Made by a program: the position numbers and the translations under genes. A DNA stretch of 64,000 nt from Streptomyces dengpaensis. Lineage in GTDB: Bacteria; Actinomycetota; Actinomycetes; Streptomycetales; Streptomycetaceae. The DNA lies in NCBI RefSeq assembly GCF_002946835.1, contig NZ_CP026652.1:5332001-5396000 (forward strand), given 5' to 3'. Of this stretch, positions 9,785 through 18,355 are shown piece by piece. A model generated the notes under the pieces. That model saw only the letters and a list, made by a program, of their open reading frames with translations, had not been told where the DNA came from and made no database searches. Each line of letters starts with the position of its first letter. Position 1 is the first letter of the stretch.

Positions 9785-10151
9785 GGGGATGATCGGTTTC
9801 GACAGCGGCTGTTGAAGCAGGGGAAGCGTGTCGAGGAAGCGGCAATGATCTCGTAAACCATATGTCGCAAAAAATAATCGCCAACTCCAAGCGCGATTCC
9901 TTCGCCCTCGCTGCCTAAGTAGCGACTTGCGAAGTGTCAGCCCGGGGCTGTTCCCGACCCGGATCCTGGCATCAGCTAGGGAACTAAACTCCTAGACCCG
10001 GTCGCGGGGTGCAGGAGGAAATCAAACAGTGACTGGGCCCGTCGGCGACTTGTTCGCGTGATCGCCGGGGCCGAGAAAATCGCAGCGAACTGCACACGGA
10101 GAAGCCCTGATTTTGCACCGTTGGACGCGGGTTCGATTCCCGCCATCTCCA
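9785..10151 (+). ncRNA. ssrA: Transfer-messenger RNA (SsrA)
   Basis: The 5' end GGGGATGATCGGTTTCGAC and the 3' end GGTTCGATTCCCGCCATCTCC form the tRNA-like half: GGGGATG (9785-9791) pairs with CATCTCC (10144-10150) with one G-U, followed by discriminator A. The TTCGATT T-loop is present. CCA is not encoded (ACT follows), so it must be added. The resume codon is GCC at 9880, and the tag reads ANSKRDSFALAA before TAA at 9916-9918; its LAA end marks proteins for ClpXP-type degradation. It is a one-piece tmRNA of about 367 nt. Confidence 0.96.
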
Positions 10152-10166
10152 CTCATCCCATGTGGG

Positions 10167-10200
10167 CCATGGCCCCGCTGCCTGAGCAGCGGGGCCATGG
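10167..10200. terminator. Bidirectional terminator between ssrA and the MFS gene
   Basis: Perfect 14-bp inverted repeat (10167-10180 with 10187-10200, loop CCTGAG) 16 bases after the tmRNA. It touches the 3' end of the convergent MFS gene, so it can stop both transcripts. Confidence 0.85.
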
Positions 10201-11562
10201 TCATGTGCGGGGGCAGCGCGGGCCGCTGTTTCCCGCCGACGGGCGCCGGCGGGTCGACGCTGTCGACGCCGTCGACAGCGCGAGGGCGAGCGCGAGCGTC
10301 GACGCCGCGACCGGAAACCCGTACCCCGCCGCCGTCGACACGTGCTCCACCACCCAGCCGCCGACCGCCGAGCCGCAGGCGATCCCGCCGAGCAGGCCGG
10401 TCACCGCGAGGGTCATGCCCTCGTTCAACCGGTCCTCGGGTGTGTGGCGTTGGACCAGTGACATGCCGGTGACCATGGTCGGAGCGGTGGCCATTCCGGC
10501 GACGAGCAGTGCGCCCGCGAGGGCCAGGAGGGAGCCTGTCAGGCCGGCCGCGAGGAGGGGGAGGGTCAGCAGGGCGGTCATGGCGGCGATGCACAGGGGG
10601 TAGCGCCGTTCGGCGGGCCCGGCCGACGCGCGGGCGCCGTACAGCAGACCGGCCGCGCACGACCCCGCCGCCTGGAGGGCGAGGACGACACCCGCCGCGG
10701 ACTTGTGGCCCTGTTCGTCCGCGAACGCGATCGTGACGACCTCCATCGCGCCGAAGACCGCGCCCGTGGCGAGGAAGGTGGCGAGCAGCGCGGGCATGCC
10801 CGGGGCCCGGAGAGGGGATCCGGACGTCGTACGTCGCTGGGGTGGCGGCTCCGTCGAACGCTGGGCGGCGAAGATCAGCACGCCGGTCATCATCAGGGCG
10901 CCGCCGACCAGCGTGCCCGCCTCCGGGAAGAACGTTCCGCACAGCAAGGCCGCGAAGACCGGCCCCAGCATGAAGCACAGTTCGTCCGCGGCCTGCTCGA
11001 AGGAGTTCGCGGTGTGCAGCGCCGCCGGGTCACCGTCGAGGAGGTACGCCCAGCGGGCCCGTGACATACCGCCCGTGTTGGGCGTCGTGGCCGTTGCGGC
11101 GTACGCGGCGAAGAGGGTCCAGTCGGGCGCCCCGAAGCGCACGCACAGCACCAGCGCGATACCGCCCAGCAGGGCGAACGCCGTGGCGGGCACGGCCGTA
11201 CGGGCCTGACCGTGCCGGTCGACGAGACGCGCCGTCCAGGGGGCGACCACCGCCGTCGCCGCCAGGCCGGTCGCCATGACGGCACCGGCGAGGGCGTACG
11301 AGCCCCGCGAGCCCGCGATCATGATGATCGCGCTCACGCTGAACATGCCCATGGGGAGGCGGGCTATGAGATTCCCGACGGTGAAGGCGCGGGCGCCGGG
11401 GGTGGCGAAGAGGCGGCGGTAGGGGCCCGGGGTGCGAGGCGGGGTCCGGGGCTGGGACTGGGATTTGGGCTGGGGCTGGTTCCGGAGGGCGAAGTCGACG
11501 GCGGGCGGGGTGCCGTTGGTGACGGTGAGGAAGGGGGCCTTCCTGGCGGGCGGTTGCGGCAT
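10201..11562 (-). CDS. MFS transporter, efflux type
   Basis: 453 aa with about 12 hydrophobic segments. An N-terminal Pro/Gln-rich cytoplasmic tail (about 1-48) precedes the first helix. The loop TARLVDRHGQAR between helices 2 and 3 fits the MFS motif A position. The last residues are basic and rich in Ser/Thr. The overall pattern suggests a drug or metabolite exporter, but the substrate cannot be told. It is divergent from a LysR regulator whose start lies 83 bases away, a standard arrangement for a regulator controlling its neighbour. It is convergent with tmRNA. Confidence 0.85.
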   Translation of the reverse strand: MPQPPARKAPFLTVTNGTPPAVDFALRNQPQPKSQSQPRTPPRTPGPYRRLFATPGARAFTVGNLIARLPMGMFSVSAIIMIAGSRGSYALAGAVMATGLAATAVVAPWTARLVDRHGQARTAVPATAFALLGGIALVLCVRFGAPDWTLFAAYAATATTPNTGGMSRARWAYLLDGDPAALHTANSFEQAADELCFMLGPVFAALLCGTFFPEAGTLVGGALMMTGVLIFAAQRSTEPPPQRRTTSGSPLRAPGMPALLATFLATGAVFGAMEVVTIAFADEQGHKSAAGVVLALQAAGSCAAGLLYGARASAGPAERRYPLCIAAMTALLTLPLLAAGLTGSLLALAGALLVAGMATAPTMVTGMSLVQRHTPEDRLNEGMTLAVTGLLGGIACGSAVGGWVVEHVSTAAGYGFPVAASTLALALALSTASTASTRRRPSAGNSGPRCPRT

Positions 11563-11645
11563 GGGGCCACCGTCGCCCGTACGCGATCACGGAGTCCAAC
11601 ACCTTCCGCGTACCGATTCACGCACCCTCGTTGTAAGTTCGCCGG

Positions 11646-12641
11646 ATGCCCGCCCAGCAGCCGCTCTCCGCCCACCTCGACCCCCGCCTCCTGCGCGCCT
11701 TCCTCGCCGTGGCCGAGGAACTGCACTTCACGCGCGCCGCCGCCCGGTTGTACGTCGCTCAGCAGGCCCTGAGCCGTGACATCCGGCGGCTGGAACGTGC
11801 GTTGGGGGCGGAGCTGTTCGTGCGGACGACCCGGCAGGTGGCGCTGACGACGGACGGTGAGCGCCTGTTGCCGTACGCGCGGCGGGTGTTGGAGGCGCAG
11901 GACGCTCTGCTGGCCGTGTTCGCGCGGACTCGGGAGGCGCAGCCACGGGCGCTGCTCGTCGACGTCAACTCCCCGGGGCTCATGTCCAGCCGCGTACTCG
12001 AACGGGCCCGCGAACTCGCCCCCGACTGCGAGCTGATGGCCCGCTTCGAGAGCGGGCTCACCGGTGCGGCGGTGGAGTTGCTCGCCGGCCGGCTGGACGC
12101 GTCGTTCGGCCGGTTCGCGGGGCTCGACCCGGTGGTGCGGGCCCGGCTGGAGCAGCAGCCCGTGCGGTACGAGCCGATGGCCGTCGTCCTGCCCCAGGAC
12201 CATCACCTGGCCGCCCTGGACGCGGTGCCGCTGGACGCGCTCGCGGGGGAGAGGGTGTACGCGGGTGCGGGAAACCCGGGGACGTTGGAGTGGACCGACC
12301 TGGCGCGTCGCCTTTTCGAGGGACGCGGCATCGAACTCGCGCCACCCGCTCCGGTGGCCATCGGCGCCGAGGAGTTCCGGCGGATCATGGCCAAGAACCG
12401 GAACCCCGTCCTCGCCGTGGTGGACTTTCCGGCCATGCCTGAATCGGTCCTGCGACCCCTTGTGGACCCCGTTCCCCTGTCACCCGTGTCACTGGTGTGG
12501 CGGAAGGGGCTGGTGCACCCCGGGATCGATGCTCTTCGGCGAGCGGCCGTCGAACTCGCGGTCGAGGAAGGGTGGTTGCGGCGCCCCGAGGGGGGATGGG
12601 TTCCGGCCATGGATGAAAAGATCATGATGCGTCACAGCTGA
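11646..12641 (+). CDS. LysR family transcriptional regulator
   Basis: 331 aa. The N-terminal winged helix-turn-helix covers about 10-70 (LRAFLAVAEELHFTRAAARL, then AQQALSRDIRRLE), followed by the linker helix and the periplasmic-binding-like effector domain to the end. Its start faces that of the MFS transporter across 83 bases, so it probably binds that gap and controls the transporter and itself. The inducer is unknown. Confidence 0.9.
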   Translation: MPAQQPLSAHLDPRLLRAFLAVAEELHFTRAAARLYVAQQALSRDIRRLERALGAELFVRTTRQVALTTDGERLLPYARRVLEAQDALLAVFARTREAQPRALLVDVNSPGLMSSRVLERARELAPDCELMARFESGLTGAAVELLAGRLDASFGRFAGLDPVVRARLEQQPVRYEPMAVVLPQDHHLAALDAVPLDALAGERVYAGAGNPGTLEWTDLARRLFEGRGIELAPPAPVAIGAEEFRRIMAKNRNPVLAVVDFPAMPESVLRPLVDPVPLSPVSLVWRKGLVHPGIDALRRAAVELAVEEGWLRRPEGGWVPAMDEKIMMRHS

Positions 12642-12792
12642 GACTCAAGCGCGCGGTTCCTCCACGTGCGCTACATTTTCCGTCCGGGCAGTACGTGATA
12701 AAGGGGGGCGCTCGGATCGGGTGGGGGCCCAGCTGGACGACACATGAGAGTGCCCGGAGTCGTCGCGCATCCGAGAGCCGTCCCGTGGGGGG
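12642..12792. other. Promoter region of the glycan operon
   Basis: Short gap between the LysR gene and the operon starting at 12793. I see no gene or clear hairpin in it; it presumably carries the operon promoter. Confidence 0.35.
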
Positions 12793-13881
12793 ATGTGCGT
12801 GTGCGTGGACATCTGGCGGAAAGACGCTCAACCGGCTCGACGAGAAGTCGATCAGCCGGGCGGGCGCGGAGCCGGTCCGTCATCTCGGCGAGAGACCGAC
12901 GAGTCCGTCGCATGGCCGGAGGCGGCCGAGGCAACGGCGGCCGGGCCTCAGGCTTGGCGAGGCACCCGGAGTGCGCCGGAATCCCGGAGTACGCCGGAAG
13001 CCCTGCGTGCGCCGGAAGCCCTGCGTACCCCGGAGTCGGAGTCGGAGTTACTCTCGGCCCCCGTTCCGGGCGTGCCGGGCGGCAAGGAGAGCGGTGAGCC
13101 CTCCTGGGAGCACCCCGGCGACCCCGGACACACCCACGACCCGCACGAGGTGACGGTCCAACTCGACGGTGTCGGAAGGCAGTTGGACGACCGGCTGGTC
13201 CAGCAGGCCAAGGGCGGCCCCGGCGCCCAGGAAGACGACCGCCCGGTCTTCGTCGACGAGTCGGGCCGTCGCAGCCGCAGATTCCGTCGCCTCGGCATCG
13301 TCGTAGGCATCGCCTGCGCGGTCTACGCCGTCGTCATCGTCGCCACGCTCCTGTCGGGCAACTCCAACGCGCCCTGGCTCCCGGTGCCGGACCAGAAGGA
13401 CGACCAGCCGGCCGGCAAGGTCGACACGTCACCGCTGCCCGCCGGGTCGGTACCTCCGCCCGGTACGGGCGGCGCGGCGCCGGGCGCGAGCGCGACGGCC
13501 AGTGACGGTACGACGCCGTCGCCGGGCGTGAACACGACGGCGCCCGGAGCCTCGGACAGCCCGGCCGACCCGGGTGCGTCCACCGGCCCCGAGCCCTCGA
13601 CGTCCACCACGACCAAGCCGAACCCGGGCACCAGCACCACGAAGGACCCGGACCCCGAACCGTCCGTCCCGTCCTCCGACCCGCCGGACCCCAGCCCGTC
13701 CAGCAGCGGCGACCCCTCGCCCGCCCCTTCGGACAGCCCGGTCGGCGACGGCTCCGGCTCGGGAGCCATCGCGGACGGCGCCGCAGAGCCCGTAGAGGCC
13801 GCGGAGCCCGTAGAGCAGACGCCGCTGGAACCGCAGCCGCGCGCCACCTACTCCTCGTCGTATCCGGAGAACGTCCTCTGA
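12793..13881 (+). CDS. Single-pass membrane protein with Pro/Ser/Thr-rich outer tail
   Basis: 362 aa, not assigned to a named family. The N-terminal half (about 1-165) is charged and partly repetitive (PESRSTPEALRAPEALRTPE) and should be cytoplasmic. RRSRRFRRL then precedes a hydrophobic helix at about 172-192, and the rest is a long Pro/Ser/Thr/Asp-rich chain that should lie outside the membrane. The true start is unsure: ATG 12793 sits directly behind a G run, and GTG codons 6 and 12 bases on are also possible. Its stop overlaps the next start (TGATG at 13879), so it is translationally coupled to the deacetylase-glycosyltransferase and may be an accessory or scaffold for it. Confidence 0.75.
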   Translation: MCVCVDIWRKDAQPARREVDQPGGRGAGPSSRRETDESVAWPEAAEATAAGPQAWRGTRSAPESRSTPEALRAPEALRTPESESELLSAPVPGVPGGKESGEPSWEHPGDPGHTHDPHEVTVQLDGVGRQLDDRLVQQAKGGPGAQEDDRPVFVDESGRRSRRFRRLGIVVGIACAVYAVVIVATLLSGNSNAPWLPVPDQKDDQPAGKVDTSPLPAGSVPPPGTGGAAPGASATASDGTTPSPGVNTTAPGASDSPADPGASTGPEPSTSTTTKPNPGTSTTKDPDPEPSVPSSDPPDPSPSSSGDPSPAPSDSPVGDGSGSGAIADGAAEPVEAAEPVEQTPLEPQPRATYSSSYPENVL

Positions 13882-16097
13882 TGGCATCCCGCACCAGCCG
13901 TCACCATTCCGCACCGGGCGCGCGGCGCCCGGCCGCTCCCAGCACCCGGCGCCGACGCCTGACCCTGCGCTATCTGCTGCCCTCGCTCCTCCTCGCCGCC
14001 CTGATGGCGATGCTGATGCTGCACGGTTACGTCCACAGCGAGATCCTCGCCGACCACCGCGTCCAGCCGTCGGCCGCCACCGACAAGGTGCCGGAGCGGA
14101 TCCTCGAGGGCGGCCCGGTCATCGACACCCGCGGCGGCCGCACGACCAGCCTGTCCGTGCCGGACCACCGGCTCGTCCTCACCTTCGACGACGGCCCGGA
14201 CCCCATATGGACCCCGAAGGTCCTCGACGTCCTCAAGGAACACCACGCGCACGCCGTCTTCTTCGTCACCGGCACCATGGCCTCGCGCTACCCGGCGCTG
14301 GTGGAGCGCATGGTGGCGGAGGGCCACGAGGTGGGCCTGCACACCTTCAACCACCCCGACCTCTCGTACCAGTCCATGAAGCGCATCGACTGGGAGCTGT
14401 CCCAGAGCCAGCTGGCACTCGCGGGCGCGGCCGGCATCCGTACGTCGCTCTTCCGCCCGCCGTACTCGTCCTTCGCCGACGCCATGGACAACAAGTCCTG
14501 GCCCGTGACGCAGTACATCGGCGCGCGCGGCTACATCACCGTCGTCAACAACACCGACAGCGAGGACTGGCAGAAGCCCGGCGTCGACGAGATCATCCGC
14601 CGGGCCACGCCCAAGGGCGGCAAGGGCGCGATCGTCCTCATGCACGACTCGGGCGGCGACCGCCACCAGACGGTGCGGGCGCTGGACACGTTCCTGCCGC
14701 AACTCCAGCGGCAGGGCTACGACGTCCAGAACCTCACCGAGGCACTCGACGCCCCCAGCGCGCACACCCAGGTCACCGGCCTCGACCTGTGGAAGGGCAA
14801 GGCCTGGATCTGCCTGGTCCAAGCGTCCGAGAAGGTCACCGACGTTCTCGTCGTCGGTATCGCCGTCGTCGGCGTCCTCGTCATCAGCCGCTTCGGCCTG
14901 ATGCTCCTGCTGTCCGCCGCACACGCCCGCCGGCTACGCAACCGGAACTTCCGCTGGGGCCCGGAGCTGGTCACCGAGCCGGTATCGGTCCTTGTCCCCG
15001 CGTACAACGAAGCGAAGTGCATAGAGAACACGGTTCGCTCGCTGATGACGAGCGAGCATCCGATCGAGGTCATCGTCATCGACGACGGTTCGAGCGACGG
15101 CACGGCCCGTATCGTCGAGGGCCTGCGCCTGCCGAACGTACGCGTCGTACGCCAGCTCAACGCGGGCAAGCCGGCGGCGCTCAACCGCGGCCTGGCCAAC
15201 GCCCGTTACGACATCGTCGTGATGATGGACGGCGACACGGTCTTCGAACCGGCGACGGTCCGCGAACTCGTCCAGCCCTTCGCCGACCCCAGCGTCGGCG
15301 CGGTCGCCGGAAACGCGAAGGTCGGCAACCGCGACTCCCTCATCGGCGCCTGGCAGCACATCGAGTACGTGATGGGCTTCAACCTCGACCGCCGTATGTA
15401 CGACATCCTGCGCTGCATGCCCACGATTCCGGGCGCGGTGGGAGCCTTCCGGCGCTCGGCCCTGGAACGGGTCGGCGGCATGAGCGACGACACGCTCGCC
15501 GAGGACACGGACATCACGATGGCCCTGCACCGCGACGGCTGGCGCGTGGTGTATGCGGAGAAGGCGCGCGCCTGGACCGAGGCCCCGGAGTCCGTCCAGC
15601 AACTCTGGTCCCAGCGCTACCGCTGGTCGTACGGCACGATGCAGGCGATCTGGAAGCACCGGCGGTCGGTCGTCGAACGGGGCCCGTCGGGCCGCTTCGG
15701 CAGGGTGGGCCTCCCGCTGGTGTCGTTGTTCATGGTCCTGGCCCCGCTCCTGGCCCCGTTGATCGACGTATTCCTCCTGTACGGAGTCGTCTTCGGCCCG
15801 ACGCAGAAGACGATCGCGGCCTGGCTGGGCGTCCTCGCCATCCAGGCGGCGTGCGCGGCGTACGCCTTCCGCCTCGACCGCGAACGCATGACCCACCTGA
15901 TCTCCCTCCCCCTCCAGCAAATCCTCTACCGGCAGTTGATGTACGTGGTCCTCCTCCAGTCCTGGATCACGGCCCTCACCGGAGGCCGCCTGCGCTGGCA
16001 GAAGCTGCGGCGCACGGGTGTCGTGGAGGCGCCGGGATCGATCCCGCGGCAGCGGACGACGTCAGGGAGCGGGAACGAGCGGAGGCCGGTGGGATGA
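13881..16097 (+). CDS. Fusion of NodB polysaccharide deacetylase and GT2 glycosyltransferase
   Basis: 738 aa with two enzymes in one chain. One membrane helix lies at about 30-50. An extracellular NodB-type deacetylase follows at about 90-290, with the metal site TFDDGPD, the His motif HTFNHPDLS and RPPYSSF. A second helix is at about 312-335. A family 2 glycosyltransferase comes next: SVLVPAYNEAKCIE, IDDGSSDGT, MMDGDTVFEP, acidic EDTDITMALH and QRYRWSYG (the Q/RxxRW motif of processive synthases), ending in several more helices. I infer that it makes and exports a beta-linked N-acetylhexosamine-type polymer and deacetylates it outside. It is coupled to both neighbours by stop/start overlaps. 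Confidence 0.9.
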   Translation: MASRTSRHHSAPGARRPAAPSTRRRRLTLRYLLPSLLLAALMAMLMLHGYVHSEILADHRVQPSAATDKVPERILEGGPVIDTRGGRTTSLSVPDHRLVLTFDDGPDPIWTPKVLDVLKEHHAHAVFFVTGTMASRYPALVERMVAEGHEVGLHTFNHPDLSYQSMKRIDWELSQSQLALAGAAGIRTSLFRPPYSSFADAMDNKSWPVTQYIGARGYITVVNNTDSEDWQKPGVDEIIRRATPKGGKGAIVLMHDSGGDRHQTVRALDTFLPQLQRQGYDVQNLTEALDAPSAHTQVTGLDLWKGKAWICLVQASEKVTDVLVVGIAVVGVLVISRFGLMLLLSAAHARRLRNRNFRWGPELVTEPVSVLVPAYNEAKCIENTVRSLMTSEHPIEVIVIDDGSSDGTARIVEGLRLPNVRVVRQLNAGKPAALNRGLANARYDIVVMMDGDTVFEPATVRELVQPFADPSVGAVAGNAKVGNRDSLIGAWQHIEYVMGFNLDRRMYDILRCMPTIPGAVGAFRRSALERVGGMSDDTLAEDTDITMALHRDGWRVVYAEKARAWTEAPESVQQLWSQRYRWSYGTMQAIWKHRRSVVERGPSGRFGRVGLPLVSLFMVLAPLLAPLIDVFLLYGVVFGPTQKTIAAWLGVLAIQAACAAYAFRLDRERMTHLISLPLQQILYRQLMYVVLLQSWITALTGGRLRWQKLRRTGVVEAPGSIPRQRTTSGSGNERRPVG

Positions 16098-17407
16098 CGA
16101 CGCATGAGTACGGGGCGACGCCTCCGCTGGGCACGCCGGGGCCAGCGGCGGGGCGCGAGGGTGGGCCGCGCGCCCCGCAGGCGCAACAGTCGCCCGCGCC
16201 GCAGCCGCAGCACTCGCCCGCGCCGCAGCCGCAACACTCGCCCGCGCCCCGTCGCCCGGGCGGCGGCCGCGACCGCTATCTGGACCTTCTCCGCTCGATA
16301 GCCCTGGTCCGAGTGGTCCTGTACCACCTCTTCGGCTGGGCCTGGCTGACGGTCCTCTTCCCCTCCATGGGCGTGATGTTCGCGCTGGCGGGCTCACTGA
16401 TGGCCCGCTCGCTGAGCCGCCCGGCGTGGGGCGTGATCAGGGGCCGTATCCGTCGTCTGCTGCCCCCGCTGTGGGCGTTCAGCGCGGTGGCGCTGGCGCT
16501 GATGTTCGGGGGCGGCTGGAACCCGGTGAAGGACCTAGACCACGGCGGCACGTGGGCCGTGGTCGACCTGCTCAACTACTTCATCCCGATCGGCGCCCCA
16601 CCGTTCCCCTGGCACATCGGCTCCACGTCGGGCCTGCTGGAGGACACGTGGGCGGTACAGGCGGCGGGCCCGCTCTGGTACCTGCGGGCGTACCTGTGGT
16701 TCGTCCTGGCGTCCCCGCTGCTGCTGTGGGCGTTCCGCCGAGTGCCCTGGGCCACGCTGCTGGCCCCCCTGGCCCTGACGGCCGTAGTCGGCACAGGCCT
16801 GGTGACGATCCCCGGCGAAACGGGCAACGCGGTATCGGACTTCGCGGTCTACGGCGGCTGCTGGGTCCTCGGCTTCGCCCACCACGAGGGCCTGTTGGCG
16901 AAGGTCCCCCGCTATGTCGCCGTCTCGTTCTCGACCCTGCTGATGGCCTTCGGCCTGTGGTGGGCGTCCGGCCACCTGGGCGCGGAGGGCTGGGACCTGA
17001 ACGACATCCCCCTGGCCCAGGCGACCTGGTCGTTCGGCTTCGTGGTGATCCTGCTCCAGTACTCCCCGTCCTGGCAGGAACTGCCGGGCCGGCTGAGGCG
17101 CTGGGACAAGCTGATCACCCTGTCGAACAACCGCGCCGTCACGATCTACCTGTGGCACAACCTCCTCATCCTGGCCACGTTCCCGATCATCGACCAGGCG
17201 TACAGCCTCCCCTTCATGCAGGGCGACCGCGCGGCGGCGGCCCTCGACGCGACATCCACGCTGTGGAGTTTCGCGCTGGTGTGGCCACTGATCGGCCTCA
17301 CGATCGTGGCGGCCGGCTGGATCGAGGACATCGCGGCGAAGAGGGGCCCGCGGCTTTGGCCGAACGGGGGGAAGAACGGCGGGACTTGGAGCCGGGTAAC
17401 ACCGTGA
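16094..17407 (+). CDS. Acyltransferase family 3 membrane protein
   Basis: 437 aa, about ten membrane helices. The family signature RDRYLDLLRSIALVRVVLYH is at about 57-76 and contains the conserved Arg and His of acyltransferase-3 enzymes, which O-acylate carbohydrates at the membrane. The N-terminus carries a repeated QSPAPQPQHSPAPQP linker. ATG 16094 overlaps the previous stop (ATGA) and has GGAGG at 16081. In this operon it probably adds acetyl or similar groups to the polymer made by the upstream synthase. Its last 60 codons (17190-17368) recur, diverged but without gaps, at 21151-21329. Confidence 0.9.
   Translation: MTTHEYGATPPLGTPGPAAGREGGPRAPQAQQSPAPQPQHSPAPQPQHSPAPRRPGGGRDRYLDLLRSIALVRVVLYHLFGWAWLTVLFPSMGVMFALAGSLMARSLSRPAWGVIRGRIRRLLPPLWAFSAVALALMFGGGWNPVKDLDHGGTWAVVDLLNYFIPIGAPPFPWHIGSTSGLLEDTWAVQAAGPLWYLRAYLWFVLASPLLLWAFRRVPWATLLAPLALTAVVGTGLVTIPGETGNAVSDFAVYGGCWVLGFAHHEGLLAKVPRYVAVSFSTLLMAFGLWWASGHLGAEGWDLNDIPLAQATWSFGFVVILLQYSPSWQELPGRLRRWDKLITLSNNRAVTIYLWHNLLILATFPIIDQAYSLPFMQGDRAAAALDATSTLWSFALVWPLIGLTIVAAGWIEDIAAKRGPRLWPNGGKNGGTWSRVTP
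17190..17368 (+). repeat. Acyltransferase-tail repeat, copy A (inside the intact gene)
   Basis: 179 bases that align without gaps to 21151-21329 at roughly 85-90 percent identity by eye. Both copies are in the same orientation. The pair brackets the Rhs cassette. Confidence 0.85.
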
Positions 17408-17606
17408 GCTGCGTCGGGTTGGACTTCAGGTCCGCTCTTTCCTTCAGCGTCCAGAATGGCGAGTCCTTCGGCGGGGCCGGTCGCACCGGCAAGCCCTTGA
17501 AGTCGATGCCCGCATCGGCCTGCGGGTCGCCGGTCGGGGGCCCGTCCAGGTCGTCGGGGTAGTAGTGCGCGCCGTAGGCCCAGAATTCCGGGAGTTCGTG
17601 GGTCAT
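17298..17606 (-). pseudogene. Truncated unknown gene at the left edge of the Rhs cassette
   Basis: The open frame is 102 codons from ATG 17606. The first 70 or so residues (starting MTHELPEFWAYG) look like a real acidic, aromatic-rich protein. From about 17400 onward the frame only reads the complement of the acyltransferase 3' end, a run of Ser/Arg/Pro typical of antisense. I read this as a gene whose 3' part was lost when the cassette joined the acyltransferase tail. It follows the candidate immunity gene on the same strand. I do not recognise the family. Confidence 0.5.
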
Positions 17607-17686
17607 GAGATTTTGTCGAGAGAGCTTGAGGTGCAGGATACGTGCCGTGCCAGGATGATGGAACGAATCGCTCGGAGGGTCCCCGC

Positions 17687-18346
17687 TCATCGATCGAGCA
17701 GCTGCTCCAGCGCCTGATCGTAGGCCCGGAAACCTGCCTTGCCGCTTTCGGGAGCGTCCGACTCGGGTCGAAGGATGCCTGGTAGATAAGCGACTCGCCA
17801 CAACCTGAAGACCTCAGGCGGCGCGGTTCGTCCCGACTCATCCGCCAAGTCGGCGGCAGTGCCTAGAATTTCGGCGACATCTGCCGCCCCTTGCCCGGCT
17901 TCCGTCCCTGCCGCGATGGCGGCAGTGATCAAGGCCTGAAGAAAGTGTGTCAGTTGCAGATCCGCGGCCATGCGGCACATCCGGCGCACCCTCAGCGGCT
18001 CTTCGAGTTCCGCCAAGTTCTGCGGAACGGCCTCGATCCCCCCAGACCACAGCAGCAGGAACGCGGCGGGTACCTCGTGGTCCCGAAATCGACCCAGCTC
18101 ATCGACGATTGCCATCGCCGCGTTGCTGAATTTACAGACCTCACGGATTCCACCCAACAGACGTTCGACGTCGTGCTGCCGGCTGGCCAGGAACCTCCCC
18201 ACCGACACATCAGCAATCTCCCACGTGCCGGTAGCGTTCACCGCACCGACTTCGATCACACCACCGAGCGGCCCGAACACCGAACGGGCGAGACTTGATT
18301 CGGGAATGGGGGTAATCTGTGCCGTCATCTTTTTCTGGTGCCTCAC
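17687..18346 (-). CDS. Candidate immunity protein for the Rhs toxin tip
   Basis: 219 aa from GTG 18346; ATG 18328, giving 213 aa, is equally plausible because neither has a strong ribosome site. It is soluble, mostly helical in appearance, and rich in Glu, Ala and Leu, with no motif I can name. It starts 9 bases after the stop of the Rhs gene on the same strand, exactly where polymorphic toxin loci carry the immunity gene. The role is inferred from position only. Confidence 0.6.
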   Translation of the reverse strand: MRHQKKMTAQITPIPESSLARSVFGPLGGVIEVGAVNATGTWEIADVSVGRFLASRQHDVERLLGGIREVCKFSNAAMAIVDELGRFRDHEVPAAFLLLWSGGIEAVPQNLAELEEPLRVRRMCRMAADLQLTHFLQALITAAIAAGTEAGQGAADVAEILGTAADLADESGRTAPPEVFRLWRVAYLPGILRPESDAPESGKAGFRAYDQALEQLLDR

Positions 18347-18355
18347 ATCTTTGAA

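Noticed and set aside
9785..10151. Split (permuted) tmRNA
   Set aside because: The 5' and 3' tRNA halves, the tag frame and the acceptor pairing are in the usual one-piece order.
14207..16093. Acyltransferase reading as a 1066-residue protein starting at 14207
   Set aside because: Everything before 16094 is the wrong frame of the deacetylase-glycosyltransferase gene; the family N-terminus begins just after 16094.
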